From Rodentibacter haemolyticus (GTDB lineage Bacteria; Pseudomonadota; Gammaproteobacteria; Enterobacterales; Pasteurellaceae), in contig NZ_CP063056.1 of the NCBI RefSeq assembly GCF_015356115.1, positions 992,001 through 1,056,000 on the forward strand: a stretch of 64,000 bases of DNA, in the 5' to 3' direction. Positions 17,429 through 26,450 of the stretch are shown one piece after another. How positions within the stretch are numbered: position 1 is the first letter of the stretch; the number at the start of each line of letters is the position of its first letter. The translations under genes were made by a program, and so were the position numbers. The notes beneath the pieces are model-generated. The model was not told where the DNA came from, made no database searches, and saw only the letters and a program-made list of their open reading frames with translations.

Positions 17429-18256
17429 TGAATGCCTTAAGACATAGGCATCGCTTGCCCCTGTTATTGCAAATTCTGTCCTTATCCCGTTCAACTTATT
17501 ACTATAAAACGACTGCGCAGGATAATACCCGGATTCGACAGCGAATTTTACAGCTTCATCAAGATAATGAAGGGAGGGACGGCTATCGGATGTTACGGGT
17601 GAAGTTACGTAAGGAAGGGCTTTTTCTAAGCGGTAAAACCGTGCTTTCACATATGCAAGCCCTGAATATTCGCTCTTGTGTCAAAGTGAAACGTTGTAGG
17701 AAAGGCGGGAAAACAAGCTACGTTGCCCCGAATCTTCTGGCCGGCAATTTTAGTGCGAAGAAACTGAAGCAGAAATTCGTGACGGATGTCACCGAGTTTC
17801 GGGTGGGGAAAGAAAAGTTGTATTTATCACCGATGATGGATTTGGCGAATAGAGAAATTATCGCCTATCAAATAGGGAGACGACCTTCCTTTGCCTTGGT
17901 GAGCGGTATGCTCAAGAAAACCTTGGCACAATTAAGCCGGGAAGATTTACCGATAATCCATAGTGAAAGGCACGCTTTATGGGCTGAAACGTTGGCGGGA
18001 ATTGCTTCTTAGAGAAGATGGCACGCCTTATGCGATTCAGAGTATGAGTCGTCGGGGTAATTGCTATGATAATGCGGTAATGGAAAGTTTCTTTAGTTTA
18101 TTGAAATCAGAAGCTTTTTACCCTAAACAATTTAGTCATATTGATGAGTTGGAGCAGGCGCTTCACCGTTATATTCGTTATTACAATGAGAAACGGATTA
18201 AATTAGGTTTAAAAAATTTGAGCCCTGTGGATTACAGGACTCAATATTTAAGTTAA
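17428..18256 (+). pseudogene. IS3-family transposase OrfB (DDE integrase), frameshifted
   Basis: The first frame (17428-18012) carries the HTH_21-like region (RDGYRMLRVKLRKEG), then the rve core start VTDVTEFRVG with the first catalytic Asp. At the second Asp, where related proteins read HSDQGW, this copy reads HSERHA and leaves the frame. The remaining core resumes at about 17964 as GLKRWRELLLREDGT, SMSRRGNCYDNAVMESFF (third acidic residue) and ends DYRTQYLS at 18256. Comparison with the expected motif suggests loss of two bases near 17963-17967, removing the second active-site Asp. The transposase should be inactive. Confidence 0.85.
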
Positions 18257-18318
18257 ATTATCTGTCCAGATTTTGGGGTGCAGATCAAAGTGCGGTCATT
18301 TCTAAGCGTTTTTTATGA

Positions 18319-19668
18319 TTAATATACGCCTTGTGCCAACATTGCGTCCGCTACTTTCACAAAACCGGCTACGTTTGCACCAACGACGTAATTGATATTT
18401 TCCTGACCTGCAACAGTACCGTATTTTTTACAGTTTGCGTGAATATCAAGCATAATGCGGTGCAATTTTTCATCCACTTCTTCTGAAGTCCAGTATAACC
18501 GTTGTGAACTTTGCGCCATCTCCAAACCGGAGGTTGCCACCCCGCCGGCATTCGCTGCCTTACCCGGTCCGAATAACACATTAGCCTCTAAGAATGCATC
18601 GGTTGCTTCAATGGAAGTCGGCATATTCGCCCCTTCTGCAACTAATTTTACGCCATTTGCGATCAAGACTTTGGCGTCCTCAATTTCAAGTTCATTTTGA
18701 GTCGCACAAGGCAGTGCAATATCGACTTTCACTTCCCAAGGGCGTTTGCCTTCAACATACTGTAAACCAAATTGTTCTGCGTAATCTTTCACACGACCAC
18801 GTTTTACATTTTTAATCTCTAAAAGTGCGGCTAATTTTTCAGAAGTGAAGCCTTCCGGATCATAAACATAACCTGAAGAATCCGAGCAAGTTATCACTTT
18901 CGCCCCCAATGCCAAGGCTTTTTCAATAGCATATTGTGCCACATTGCCGGAACCTGAAACAGAAACGACTTTATCTTTGAAGCTATCGCCTTTTTCTGCC
19001 AACATGGCTTGTGCGAAATAAACCAAACCGTAACCGGTTGCTTCCGGGCGAATCAAGCTCCCGCCGAAAGACAAACCGCGACCGGTGAATACACAGGCGG
19101 CTTGATTGGATAATTTTTTCATATAACCGGCAAGATAACCTACTTCGCGACCACCTACACCGATATCTCCCGCAGGAACGTCCGTATCAGAACCGACATG
19201 GCGATATAATTCCGCCATCAGTGCTTGACAGAAACGCATCACTTCGCCATCAGATTTGCCTTTAGGATCAAAATCCGAGCCGCCTTTACCACCGCCCATC
19301 GGCAATGTGGTTAACGCATTTTTGAAAATTTGTTCGAATCCTAAAAATTTTAAGATAGATAAGTTGACGGACGGATGAAAACGCATACCGCCTTTATATG
19401 GGCCAATCGCACTATTGTATTGAACGCGGAATGCACGGTTTACTTGAACTTGTCCTTTGTCATCAGTCCATGCGACACGAAACTGGAATGCTCGCTCAGG
19501 CTCAACTAAACGTTCTAATAACGCTTCTGAACGATATTTAGGGTTTGCTTCCAAAAATGGCCAGATAGAAGTGAAAACCTCTCGAACTGCTTGTAAAAAT
19601 TCAGGTTGGTGACCATCACGTTGAGCGACTTTTGCTAAGAATGCGTCTAAGGATGCAACTGTTGACAT
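18319..19668 (-). CDS. gdhA: NADP-specific glutamate dehydrogenase
   Basis: 449 residues, the length of hexameric bacterial GdhA. It makes glutamate from 2-oxoglutarate and ammonia with NADPH. Signature segments: GPYKGGMRFHPSVN, the active-site loop PMGGGKGGSDFDPKG with the catalytic Lys, DVPAGDIGVGGREVG, and the Rossmann motif VSGSGNVAQYA. It is transcribed alone; the last 62 bp to the IS right end contain an uptake signal. The upstream 215 bp to hemB carry the hemB terminator and probably the gdhA promoter. Confidence 0.97.
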   Translation of the reverse strand: MSTVASLDAFLAKVAQRDGHQPEFLQAVREVFTSIWPFLEANPKYRSEALLERLVEPERAFQFRVAWTDDKGQVQVNRAFRVQYNSAIGPYKGGMRFHPSVNLSILKFLGFEQIFKNALTTLPMGGGKGGSDFDPKGKSDGEVMRFCQALMAELYRHVGSDTDVPAGDIGVGGREVGYLAGYMKKLSNQAACVFTGRGLSFGGSLIRPEATGYGLVYFAQAMLAEKGDSFKDKVVSVSGSGNVAQYAIEKALALGAKVITCSDSSGYVYDPEGFTSEKLAALLEIKNVKRGRVKDYAEQFGLQYVEGKRPWEVKVDIALPCATQNELEIEDAKVLIANGVKLVAEGANMPTSIEATDAFLEANVLFGPGKAANAGGVATSGLEMAQSSQRLYWTSEEVDEKLHRIMLDIHANCKKYGTVAGQENINYVVGANVAGFVKVADAMLAQGVY

Positions 19669-19806
19669 ATTATGTTTCCTTCTTAATTATTGATGTTGTG
19701 TGTTTGCTTTTTTTCTTTAATAACCGTTGGGAACGGCTCAAAAACAATATGCAATGACTAAACCAGTATTGCAACGATTTTTTTATAGAAAAAATGAAGA
19801 AAAAAG

Positions 19807-19843
19807 AAAAATCGAGATTTTTTCTAAAAAAATCTCGATTTTA
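19807..19843 (-). terminator. Terminator after hemB
   Basis: Long perfect stem AAAATCGAGATTTTTT/AAAAAATCTCGATTTT around a CT loop, followed by T-rich DNA on the minus strand, 41 bp past the hemB stop. Confidence 0.85.
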
Positions 19844-19883
19844 TTAGATTGAATTTAATTTCACTAGTAAAAGTGACAAATCG

Positions 19884-20906
19884 CTATTTATTTTTGTTTT
19901 CCAAATACAACCATTCCGCCACCTGTTTTGCGAAATAAGTTAAGATGCCATCCGCCCCAGCCCGTTTAAAACAAAGCAAGGATTCCATAATACATTCTTT
20001 TTCTTTCAACCAACCGTTTTGAATTGCCGCCATATGCATTGCATATTCACCTGAAACTTGATAAGCAAAAGTCGGCACGCCGAAATGTTTTTTCACCCGA
20101 TAGACCATATCCAAATACGGCATTCCCGGTTTAACCATCACCATATCCGCCCCCTCTTGCAAATCTAATGCCACTTCTTGTAAGCCTTCATCACCGTTTG
20201 CCGGATCCAATTGATAGGTTTTCTTATCGCCGCCTTTTAGATTACCCGATGAGCCCACCGCATCGCGGAAGGGTCCGTAATAGTTAGAGGCATACTTCGC
20301 AGAATACGCCATAATTTGCGTATTAATGGAACCTTTTTCTTCCAAAGCCTGACGAATACGTCCAATGCGTCCGTCCATCATATCGCTCGGCGCGACAATA
20401 TCCGCTCCCGCTTCTGCGTGGGAAAGAGCCTGTTTAATAAGAACATCAGTCGTGATGTCATTCAATACATAGCCGTTTTCATCAATAATACCGTCTTGAC
20501 CGTGAATGGTATAAGGATCGAGCGCTACATCGGTCAACACGCCCAACTCCGGATAAGCGGCTTTTAAAGCGCGTACTGCGCGTTGAACCAAACCTTTCGG
20601 ATTGTAAGCTTCGTCTGCCATCAAAGATTTTTTATCCTGCTCAATAACAGGAAACAGGGCGATCACAGGCACCCCATATTTCACCAATAATTCGGCTTCA
20701 ATAAGTAATTGATCGAGAGTTAAACGTTCCACGCCCGGCATAGAAGGCACGGCTTCCCGATAATTCTCTCCTTCTAAAATAAATACGGGATAAATTAAAT
20801 CATCTGCCGTCAGCTTGTTTTCCGCAACCAAACGGCGGCTAAAATTATGTTTGCGTAAACGGCGTAAACGGCGGGTTGGGAATCCGGTAAAAATTTGTTG
20901 GGTCAT
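19884..20906 (-). CDS. hemB: Delta-aminolevulinic acid dehydratase (porphobilinogen synthase)
   Basis: 340 residues. It condenses two 5-aminolevulinate molecules to porphobilinogen in heme synthesis. The two active-site lysines are in MAYSAKYASNYYGPF and MVMVKPGMPYLD. The metal loop reads DVALDPYTIHGQDG, with aspartates where zinc enzymes have cysteines, so it belongs to the magnesium-dependent group. Its presence means the organism can make porphyrins, unlike H. influenzae, which needs external heme. The gene is transcribed alone behind tatC (62-bp gap) and ends in a strong terminator. Confidence 0.96.
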   Translation of the reverse strand: MTQQIFTGFPTRRLRRLRKHNFSRRLVAENKLTADDLIYPVFILEGENYREAVPSMPGVERLTLDQLLIEAELLVKYGVPVIALFPVIEQDKKSLMADEAYNPKGLVQRAVRALKAAYPELGVLTDVALDPYTIHGQDGIIDENGYVLNDITTDVLIKQALSHAEAGADIVAPSDMMDGRIGRIRQALEEKGSINTQIMAYSAKYASNYYGPFRDAVGSSGNLKGGDKKTYQLDPANGDEGLQEVALDLQEGADMVMVKPGMPYLDMVYRVKKHFGVPTFAYQVSGEYAMHMAAIQNGWLKEKECIMESLLCFKRAGADGILTYFAKQVAEWLYLENKNK

Positions 20907-20968
20907 CTTATCATCCTTTTATTGACTACTTATAACGAGAAAGGGGGAAGCCTCCCGTTTTGCTTATG

Positions 20969-21733
20969 CTATTTTTTCAATTCTTCCGAATTTTCAACCG
21001 CACTTTCATCTTCTTTTGGCTGATAGAAACGTGCGATTAGCAAACCGATCTCAAATAACAAGCACATAGGTACGGCAAGTAAGGTTTGCGAGAAAACATC
21101 CGGCGGCGTTAAGATCATACCGATAAAAAATGCGGCAACAATAATATAAGGGCGTTTTTCAGAAAGGGCTTTTACCGTAGTAACGCCGGTCCAACAAAGC
21201 AAAATAATCGCAATCGGTACCTCAAAACATACGCCGAAAGCAAGAAATAACGCTAACGCAAAATCAAGATAGCTACTAATATCCGTTGCAATAGCAACGC
21301 CTTCCGGTGCGGTTTGGGTGAAAAAACCGAATACAAAAGGAAACACCACGTAATAGGCAAATGCGACACCGCAATAAAATAAAACCGTGCTGGAAATCAA
21401 CAGCGGATAAATCATTCGCTTTTCATGCTGATACAATGCCGGCGCAACAAACGCCCAAACTTGATAAAGTAAATAAGGGACGGAAATAAATACAGCGACA
21501 ATTGCCGTTAATTTAATCGGTGTGAAAAAAGGGGTTTGAATGTTGGTTGCTATCATCGTTGCCCCTTTTGGCATAACCGCTGTTAAGGGGGCAGCAACGA
21601 AATGGTAAATATCATTGGAAAAATACACCAAGGCGATAAAAACAACCAAGATGCAAATCACACAACGCAGTAGTCGGTTTCTTAATTCGACAAGATGGCT
21701 GATAAGAGGTTGAGATTCATCCACGCTACTCAT
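20969..21733 (-). CDS. tatC: Sec-independent protein translocase TatC
   Basis: 254 residues with six predicted membrane segments. TatC is the receptor for twin-arginine signal peptides. The N-terminal signature SQPLISHLVELRNRLLR and the periplasmic loop motif PLLISSTVLFYCGVAFAYYVVFP with its conserved F/Y-rich stretch identify it. Last gene of tatABC, 10 bp after tatB. An uptake signal variant lies near its 3' end. Confidence 0.96.
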   Translation of the reverse strand: MSSVDESQPLISHLVELRNRLLRCVICILVVFIALVYFSNDIYHFVAAPLTAVMPKGATMIATNIQTPFFTPIKLTAIVAVFISVPYLLYQVWAFVAPALYQHEKRMIYPLLISSTVLFYCGVAFAYYVVFPFVFGFFTQTAPEGVAIATDISSYLDFALALFLAFGVCFEVPIAIILLCWTGVTTVKALSEKRPYIIVAAFFIGMILTPPDVFSQTLLAVPMCLLFEIGLLIARFYQPKEDESAVENSEELKK

Positions 21734-21743
21734 AAAAAGCTCG

Positions 21744-22301
21744 CTATGATTGGGACTTTTGTGCCGGAGTAACTTCTATATCATCCGGCGGATAATAATC
21801 GGATAAACGTTCGGTCAGTTCCGCTTGTTCGTGGGCTTCAAGTGCGGTCAAATCCGAAGCGGTTTTTTCTTCGGTCATTTCCCCTCTTTCATTTAAAGTT
21901 AGGATTTCTTCGGAAACCGAAGGTTCGGTAAATTTATCCGCATTTCCAGCCACACTTTTGATTTCTTTAATCTGCTCTTCCACCGTAGTGCCGGCTTCTG
22001 CAGCTTTCGCTTCTAACTCCGCACGCATTTTATTCGCTTGGATTTTTAATTCTTCAACGGTTTTGCCCAATTCAGGAGAGAGCGTTCGCAAATTCAACGA
22101 TTCCGCTTTTTTAATGCTATCTTGCAACTCTTGCAGTTTCAGTTCCTGTTTTAATTCATTTTGAACATTCGCCGCTAATCCACGAATTGTTTTTACCCAG
22201 CCCATCACGGTTCGGATTGCCACGGGCAAACGTTTAGGACCTAGCACCACTAAGCCCACTATCATTAATAAAACAAGTTCGGAAAAACCAATATCAAACA
22301 C
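21744..22301 (-). CDS. tatB: Sec-independent protein translocase TatB
   Basis: 185 residues. N-terminal membrane helix MFDIGFSELVLLMIVGLVVLG followed by the conserved PKRLPVAIRTVG-like hinge and an amphipathic helix, then a long charged, coiled-coil-prone tail. TatB works with TatC in substrate recognition. It starts 3 bp after tatA ends. An uptake signal falls in the variable acidic tail (near 21839), a region tolerant of such insertions. Confidence 0.95.
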   Translation of the reverse strand: MFDIGFSELVLLMIVGLVVLGPKRLPVAIRTVMGWVKTIRGLAANVQNELKQELKLQELQDSIKKAESLNLRTLSPELGKTVEELKIQANKMRAELEAKAAEAGTTVEEQIKEIKSVAGNADKFTEPSVSEEILTLNERGEMTEEKTASDLTALEAHEQAELTERLSDYYPPDDIEVTPAQKSQS

Positions 22302-22304
22302 GGG

Positions 22305-22538
22305 TTATGCCTGTTCTTTATCTTTTACGCTTTCAGATTTTGTCGTATTTGCCGATTCATCTTGAATTGACTTAAATTCCGCATCTTTCGATTTCGGCTC
22401 ATCATCTTGCATCGCTTTTTTAAATCCTTTCACTGCCGCGCCAAGATCAGAACCCGCATTTCTTAATTTCTTCGTACCAAAAACCAATAAAATCACCACT
22501 AGCAAGATGATCATTTGCGCTGGGGATAAACCGAACAT
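22305..22538 (-). CDS. tatA: Sec-independent protein translocase TatA
   Basis: 77 residues: a short N-terminal membrane helix (MFGLSPAQMIILLVVILLVFG), the FGTKKLRNAGSDLG hinge/amphipathic helix and a charged tail. TatA oligomers form the pore for folded substrates. First gene of tatABC; the 293-bp region upstream, shared with divergent psd, contains a 100-bp repeat element. Confidence 0.96.
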   Translation of the reverse strand: MFGLSPAQMIILLVVILLVFGTKKLRNAGSDLGAAVKGFKKAMQDDEPKSKDAEFKSIQDESANTTKSESVKDKEQA

Positions 22539-22636
22539 AATAAAAACTCCGTTTTCTAAAATAAAAAATTCGGGCTGAATATACTCTTTTTACCCTCATT
22601 GAACAATAGCTAAGCGGGATTATTTTGCCCCCTTCA

Positions 22637-22736
22637 TAGTGAATTAAATTTAAAAATGGCTACTGCATTGCTGTGTCTTGCCGTACTACTTGTATTGTCT
22701 TCGGCTTACTGCTCTGTATCCATTTTAATTCACTAC
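22637..22736 (+). repeat. 100-bp inverted-repeat intergenic element, copy A
   Basis: Ends TAGTGAATTAAA/TTTTAATTCACTA are inverted repeats. It shares GTGAATTAAATTTAAAAATG and TACTGCATTGCTGTGTCT, and exactly the same 100-bp length, with the opposite strand of 59710-59809. It has no coding frame and lies between tatA and psd. A small non-autonomous (MITE-like) element is the likely explanation. Confidence 0.8.
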
Positions 22737-22831
22737 AACAAAAGTGCGGTCAAGTTTTGCAGAGAATTTAAAAGTTGGAAGAACGACAAAAATTGCTATA
22801 ATCAGCGCCTAATTTTTATGGAGGAAAAACA

Positions 22832-23704
22832 ATGATGAACAGGATTTCTTATTGGCAACGCCTAAAAATTGCCTTTCAATACGTGATGCCGCAATTTTAT
22901 CTAACCCGTTTTGCAGGTTGGTTTGCCAAACAAAAATGGGGAAAAATTACTCATCTTGCCATTCAAGTCTTTGCGAAGAAATATCATATTGATATGAGTA
23001 TTGCACAAAAGGAACAATTTAACGAATACGCCAGTTTTAACGAATTTTTTATTCGCCCTTTAAAAGAAAATGCCCGCCCGATTAATCAAAACCCAAGCGC
23101 ACTTTGCTTGCCGGCAGACGGTCGGATCAGCGAATGCGGTCATATTGATGACAACCGATTACTACAAGCCAAAGGGCATTTTTTCCGTTTAGAAGAATTA
23201 TTGGCGGAAGATGAAACCTTGGTGGAAACCTTTAAAAACGGAGAGTTTGTCACCACTTACCTCTCTCCGCGTGATTATCATCGCGTTCATATGCCTTGTG
23301 ACGGCACATTACGCAAAATGATTTACGTGCCGGGCGAGTTATTTTCCGTCAATCCGTTTTTGGCCCAACATATACCGAACTTATTCGCCCGTAACGAACG
23401 TGTTATTTGTGTGTTTGATACGGAATTTGGCACAATGGTACAAATTTTAGTCGGCGCGACCATCACCGCCAGCATCGGTACGACTTGGGCGGGCGTAATT
23501 AATCCACCACGTCACGATACCGTGAAAACTTGGACTTACGAGGGCGAAAATGCGGTGAAATTAACGAAAGGTCAAGAAATGGGCTGGTTCCAACTCGGTT
23601 CTACCGTAATTAACCTCTTCCAAGAAAACCAAGTACGCTTAGCCGATCATTTAACGGTGAGCGAGCCGGTGCGTATGGGCGAAATCTTGGCATATAAAAA
23701 CTAA
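22832..23704 (+). CDS. psd: Phosphatidylserine decarboxylase proenzyme
   Basis: 290 residues. It makes phosphatidylethanolamine in the inner membrane. The self-cleavage motif LGST is present (Gly256-Ser257), where serinolysis creates the pyruvoyl group and splits beta and alpha chains. Other family segments: PADGRISECG, YLSPRDYHRVHMP (active-site His) and VGATITASIGTTW. GGAGG precedes the start; the second ATG, one codon on, is an equal candidate. Followed after 17 bp by an FKBP-type isomerase gene, so probably co-transcribed. Confidence 0.96.
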   Translation: MMNRISYWQRLKIAFQYVMPQFYLTRFAGWFAKQKWGKITHLAIQVFAKKYHIDMSIAQKEQFNEYASFNEFFIRPLKENARPINQNPSALCLPADGRISECGHIDDNRLLQAKGHFFRLEELLAEDETLVETFKNGEFVTTYLSPRDYHRVHMPCDGTLRKMIYVPGELFSVNPFLAQHIPNLFARNERVICVFDTEFGTMVQILVGATITASIGTTWAGVINPPRHDTVKTWTYEGENAVKLTKGQEMGWFQLGSTVINLFQENQVRLADHLTVSEPVRMGEILAYKN

Positions 23705-23721
23705 TTTTTTAACAAAGGAAA

Positions 23722-24351
23722 ATGACAATGAGTTTTAACAACGTGAAATTAGAGAGTATCTCTGAAAAAGGCAGTTATGGGATCGGTTTACAAATCGGCC
23801 AGCAATTACTTGACAGTCAAATGGACATCAAGGTTGAAGCGGTGGCAAAGGGTATTTTTGATGCCTTAAATCACAATCAACCGGCATTAGATATAAATGA
23901 CTTAATGACTTCCGTGCAACAACTTCAACAACAAGCGGCGGAGGCACAGCAGGCTCAATTTAAAGTGATTGAAGAAGAAGGCAAAGCGTTTTTAGCCGAA
24001 AATGCCAAAAAAGACGGTGTAAATATTACCGACAGCGGTCTTCAATACGAGATCATTACCGAAGGCAAAGGCACAAAACCAAACGCAACCGACAAAGTTC
24101 GTGTTCACTATATCGGTACTTTACCAAACGGAACGGTGTTCGATAGCTCTGTGGCACGCGGTCAACCGGCTGAATTTCCGGTAAACGGCGTTATTCGCGG
24201 CTGGGTAGAAGCGTTACAAATGATGCCTGTAGGATCAAAATGGAAATTAGCCATTCCACACGAATTGGCCTACGGAGAACGTGGCGCCGGCGCCTCTATC
24301 CCACCATTCTCTCCATTAGTGTTTGAAGTGGAATTACTCGATATTCTTTAA
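23722..24351 (+). CDS. fklB: FKBP-type peptidyl-prolyl cis-trans isomerase (FklB-like)
   Basis: 209 residues: an N-terminal helical dimerisation domain (KLESISEKGSYGIGLQIGQQL...) and a C-terminal FKBP domain with VRVHYIGTLPNGTVFDSS, GVIRGWVEALQMMPVGSKW and IPHELAYGERGAGASIPPFSPLVFEVEL. No signal peptide is visible, which favours cytoplasmic FklB over periplasmic FkpA. Start could be at either of two ATGs two codons apart (MTMSF); AAAGGAAA lies just upstream. A paired-uptake-signal terminator follows. Confidence 0.93.
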   Translation: MTMSFNNVKLESISEKGSYGIGLQIGQQLLDSQMDIKVEAVAKGIFDALNHNQPALDINDLMTSVQQLQQQAAEAQQAQFKVIEEEGKAFLAENAKKDGVNITDSGLQYEIITEGKGTKPNATDKVRVHYIGTLPNGTVFDSSVARGQPAEFPVNGVIRGWVEALQMMPVGSKWKLAIPHELAYGERGAGASIPPFSPLVFEVELLDIL

Positions 24352-24355
24352 TCGA

Positions 24356-24400
24356 AAAAAGCGCGGTCAAAATTCCCCAAGATTTTTAACCGCACTTTTT
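24356..24400 (+). terminator. Paired uptake-signal terminator of psd-fklB
   Basis: AAAAAGCGCGGTCAAAA (one base off the consensus) pairs with TTTTTAACCGCACTTTTT, 5 bp after the fklB stop. Confidence 0.85.
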
Positions 24401-24503
24401 ATTCCAAAATCACATATCAATTAACCAAAAATTATTGGCATATTCTCCCCTCTCCAATTAAAAATAATCCTACGTTTTTTCCGGTTTATTTTGGGAGGGA
24501 TCA

Positions 24504-25544
24504 ATGCTTTTAACAGGATTACTTTGCGGCGTTTTGCTTGGATTTGTCATGCAGCGCGGGCGTTTTTGTATTACGGGTGCTTTTCGCGATTTATATGTGA
24601 CGAAAAGCAATAAAATGTTTGTCGCTTTGCTCATTGCAATCACCGTACAATCTATCGGTTTCTTTATTTTAAAAGAAATAGGTTGGTTGAATATCGAACC
24701 CGCTAAAAATTTTGAATATCTGGCAGTGATTAGCGGTTCTTTCTTATTCGGTATCGGTATTATTTATGCCGGAGGTTGTGCCACGGGGACATGGTACCGT
24801 GTGGCGGAAGGACTCATCGGGAGTTGGGTCGCATTATTTATGTATATATTATTGAGTGCGATAATGCGTACCGGTCCGCTTGGTGACACTAACCGTGCCA
24901 TGCGTAGCGTAAAAGTGGACGAACGTAATATTTATGAAACGGTCGGTATTTCAGCTTGGTGGTTCGTTGCTTTATTAACCTTTGTTACAGGCTATTATGT
25001 CTATAAACATCTCGCTAAACCACAAGCCAAAATCGCCTCGCTTAAACCGAAAAAAACCGGCATTGCACATATACTCTTTGAAAAACGTTGGCATCCCTTC
25101 GTTTCCGCCATCTTAATCGGTTTGATCGCTTTTGCCGCTTGGCCATTAAGTGTCGCAACCGGGCGCATTGGTGGATTAGGTATTACCACGCCATCGGCAA
25201 ACATTATGCAATACTTAATCACCAATGATACGAAATTTATTAACTGGGGTGTGTTCTTAGTATTAGGGATCTTCATCGGTTCATTTATCGCAGCAAAAGG
25301 CAGTAACGAATTTCGCCTTCGCTTGCCGGATGTTCAAACTATGGTACGAAGTGCATTCGGCGGCACACTGATGGGTATTGGCGCAAGCCTTGCCGGAGGT
25401 TGCTCAATAGGTAATGCATTGGTCGCTACCGCTTATTTCTCGTGGCAAGGCTGGGTATCCCTTCCCTTGATGGTACTTGGCACTTGGGTGGCAGCCTATT
25501 TCACGATTATCCGCCCACAACGACTAAAATCAGCAACATCTTAA
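24504..25544 (+). CDS. YeeE/YedE-family thiosulfate (sulfur) transporter, TsuA-like
   Basis: 346 residues, with two internally similar halves of membrane helices. The family cysteines are all present: Cys22 (QRGRFCITGAFRD), Cys92 (GIIYAGGCATGTWYR) and Cys300 (LAGGCSIGNALVATAYFSWQGW); in studied YeeE they relay thiosulfate across the inner membrane. The next gene is a TusA-like partner, the known yeeE-yeeD arrangement. An alternative family role is selenium handling (YedE), and the substrate is not certain from sequence. GGGAGGG precedes the start. Confidence 0.85.
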   Translation: MLLTGLLCGVLLGFVMQRGRFCITGAFRDLYVTKSNKMFVALLIAITVQSIGFFILKEIGWLNIEPAKNFEYLAVISGSFLFGIGIIYAGGCATGTWYRVAEGLIGSWVALFMYILLSAIMRTGPLGDTNRAMRSVKVDERNIYETVGISAWWFVALLTFVTGYYVYKHLAKPQAKIASLKPKKTGIAHILFEKRWHPFVSAILIGLIAFAAWPLSVATGRIGGLGITTPSANIMQYLITNDTKFINWGVFLVLGIFIGSFIAAKGSNEFRLRLPDVQTMVRSAFGGTLMGIGASLAGGCSIGNALVATAYFSWQGWVSLPLMVLGTWVAAYFTIIRPQRLKSATS

Positions 25545-25558
25545 TATAAGGAGAAAAA

Positions 25559-25780
25559 ATGATTGTTAAATTACCTGCCCTTGGGTTAGTTTGCCCTTTC
25601 CCCCTTGTTGAAGCCAAAGAAGTAATGGCAAAACTCAATAAAGGCGACGGCTTAGAAATTGAATTTGATTGTACGCAAGCCACGGAAGCAATCCCCGCTT
25701 GGGCTGCGGAAGAAGGCTATGATGTAACCGATTTTGAACAAATTGGTAATGCCAAGTGGACGATCACGGTTGTGAAATAA
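25559..25780 (+). CDS. TusA/SirA-like sulfur carrier (YeeD/TsuB-like)
   Basis: 73 residues. The family motif LGLVCPFPLVEAKEVM has the single active cysteine in CPxP (Cys13). The fold is a small two-layer sandwich that carries or cleaves sulfane sulfur on the cytoplasmic side. It follows the YeeE-like permease by 14 bp with AAGGAG before its ATG, so the two are translated from one message and probably act together in thiosulfate uptake. Confidence 0.87.
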   Translation: MIVKLPALGLVCPFPLVEAKEVMAKLNKGDGLEIEFDCTQATEAIPAWAAEEGYDVTDFEQIGNAKWTITVVK

Positions 25781-25785
25781 ACACA

Positions 25786-25820
25786 AAGTGCGGTCAAAAA
25801 ACACGAAGATTTTTGACCGC
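25786..25820 (+). repeat. Left arm of 35-bp inverted repeat; also bidirectional terminator
   Basis: Contains AAGTGCGGTCAAAAA and TTTTTGACCGC around loop CACGAAGA. It can end transcription of the tsuB-like gene (plus) and the HNH gene (minus). Confidence 0.9.
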
Positions 25821-25827
25821 TGCTTTG

Positions 25828-26355
25828 TTACTTATAACTACGTCTTCCTCTAGGAGATAAGGGATTATCAGGAAATTCTATATATTCAATATCTCTAATA
25901 TGGAGTTTTCGTTCTTGTCTCCATTCTAGATATTCAAATAGTGTTTTATTGGTTTTTTCTTTATTACATTTATGACAACTTAAGGTCAAATTGTTAATAT
26001 TATTGGAACCACCTCTTGAAATAGGGGTTAGATGCTCAATATCACCTCCCCCATTCAAGGATTTCCCACAAAACCTACACATATCATTTAATTTATTTCT
26101 TAATATGCTTATTTCTTGTTCTGTGTAGCTACCACCTGCAATCTCCATATGCTGGGATCTTCTTTTGATACGAGCAGCCATAGCTAAAGGGTTTTCTCTA
26201 TGATACTTGGCTGTATTAGCTGCCATGCATTTTCTACAAGAATTTCGGTATGCTACCTTAATTGAACCATCACTTCTTTTATTTTTATATTGTCCAAAGT
26301 GTTCTCTATCTACAGGCAAATATTCACCACAATCTTTACAATATTTATATTCCAT
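25828..26355 (-). CDS. HNH endonuclease with N-terminal zinc ribbon
   Basis: 175 residues. An N-terminal Cys4 zinc-ribbon-like part has Cys6-x2-Cys9 and Cys40-x2-Cys43. The HNH domain follows: Cys93-x2-Cys96, IEHLTPISRGGSNNINNL (Glu107-His108, Asn118/Asn122) and Cys127-x2-Cys130, the McrA-like two-knuckle form. The C-terminus is basic (RERK..., RGRRSYK). It should cut DNA; target unknown. AAGGA lies about 9 bases before the ATG. It is divergent from an XRE regulator, with 95 bp between starts, and no methyltransferase is nearby. The gene looks more AT-rich than its neighbours and has no uptake signal. Free-standing homing or restriction nuclease are both possible. Confidence 0.85.
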   Translation of the reverse strand: MEYKYCKDCGEYLPVDREHFGQYKNKRSDGSIKVAYRNSCRKCMAANTAKYHRENPLAMAARIKRRSQHMEIAGGSYTEQEISILRNKLNDMCRFCGKSLNGGGDIEHLTPISRGGSNNINNLTLSCHKCNKEKTNKTLFEYLEWRQERKLHIRDIEYIEFPDNPLSPRGRRSYK

Positions 26356-26450
26356 ATATGAAATCCTTAGTTATTTAATGAGTAATTTTATTTCATTTTA
26401 CTTATTAATAGCACTTCATTCAACATTAAAAACCGACAAAATATCTAAAA

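Larger units (their letters stand above)
17023..18287 (+). mobile_element. IS3-family (IS150-like) insertion sequence, decayed
   Basis: 1265 bp between inverted ends TGATCTGCTCCCCAAAA (left) and the complement of TTTTGGGGTGCAGATCA (right), with one mismatch in 17 bases. Two overlapping frames, orfA and orfB, have the usual -1 relation with an A-rich slip region (GGAAAAAAGG) near 17411. Outside both ends the sequence continues as an inverted pair, TGACCGCACTT left and AAGTGCGGTCA right, so an uptake signal abuts each end. No direct target duplication is obvious. orfB is broken, so the copy should not move by itself. Confidence 0.85.
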
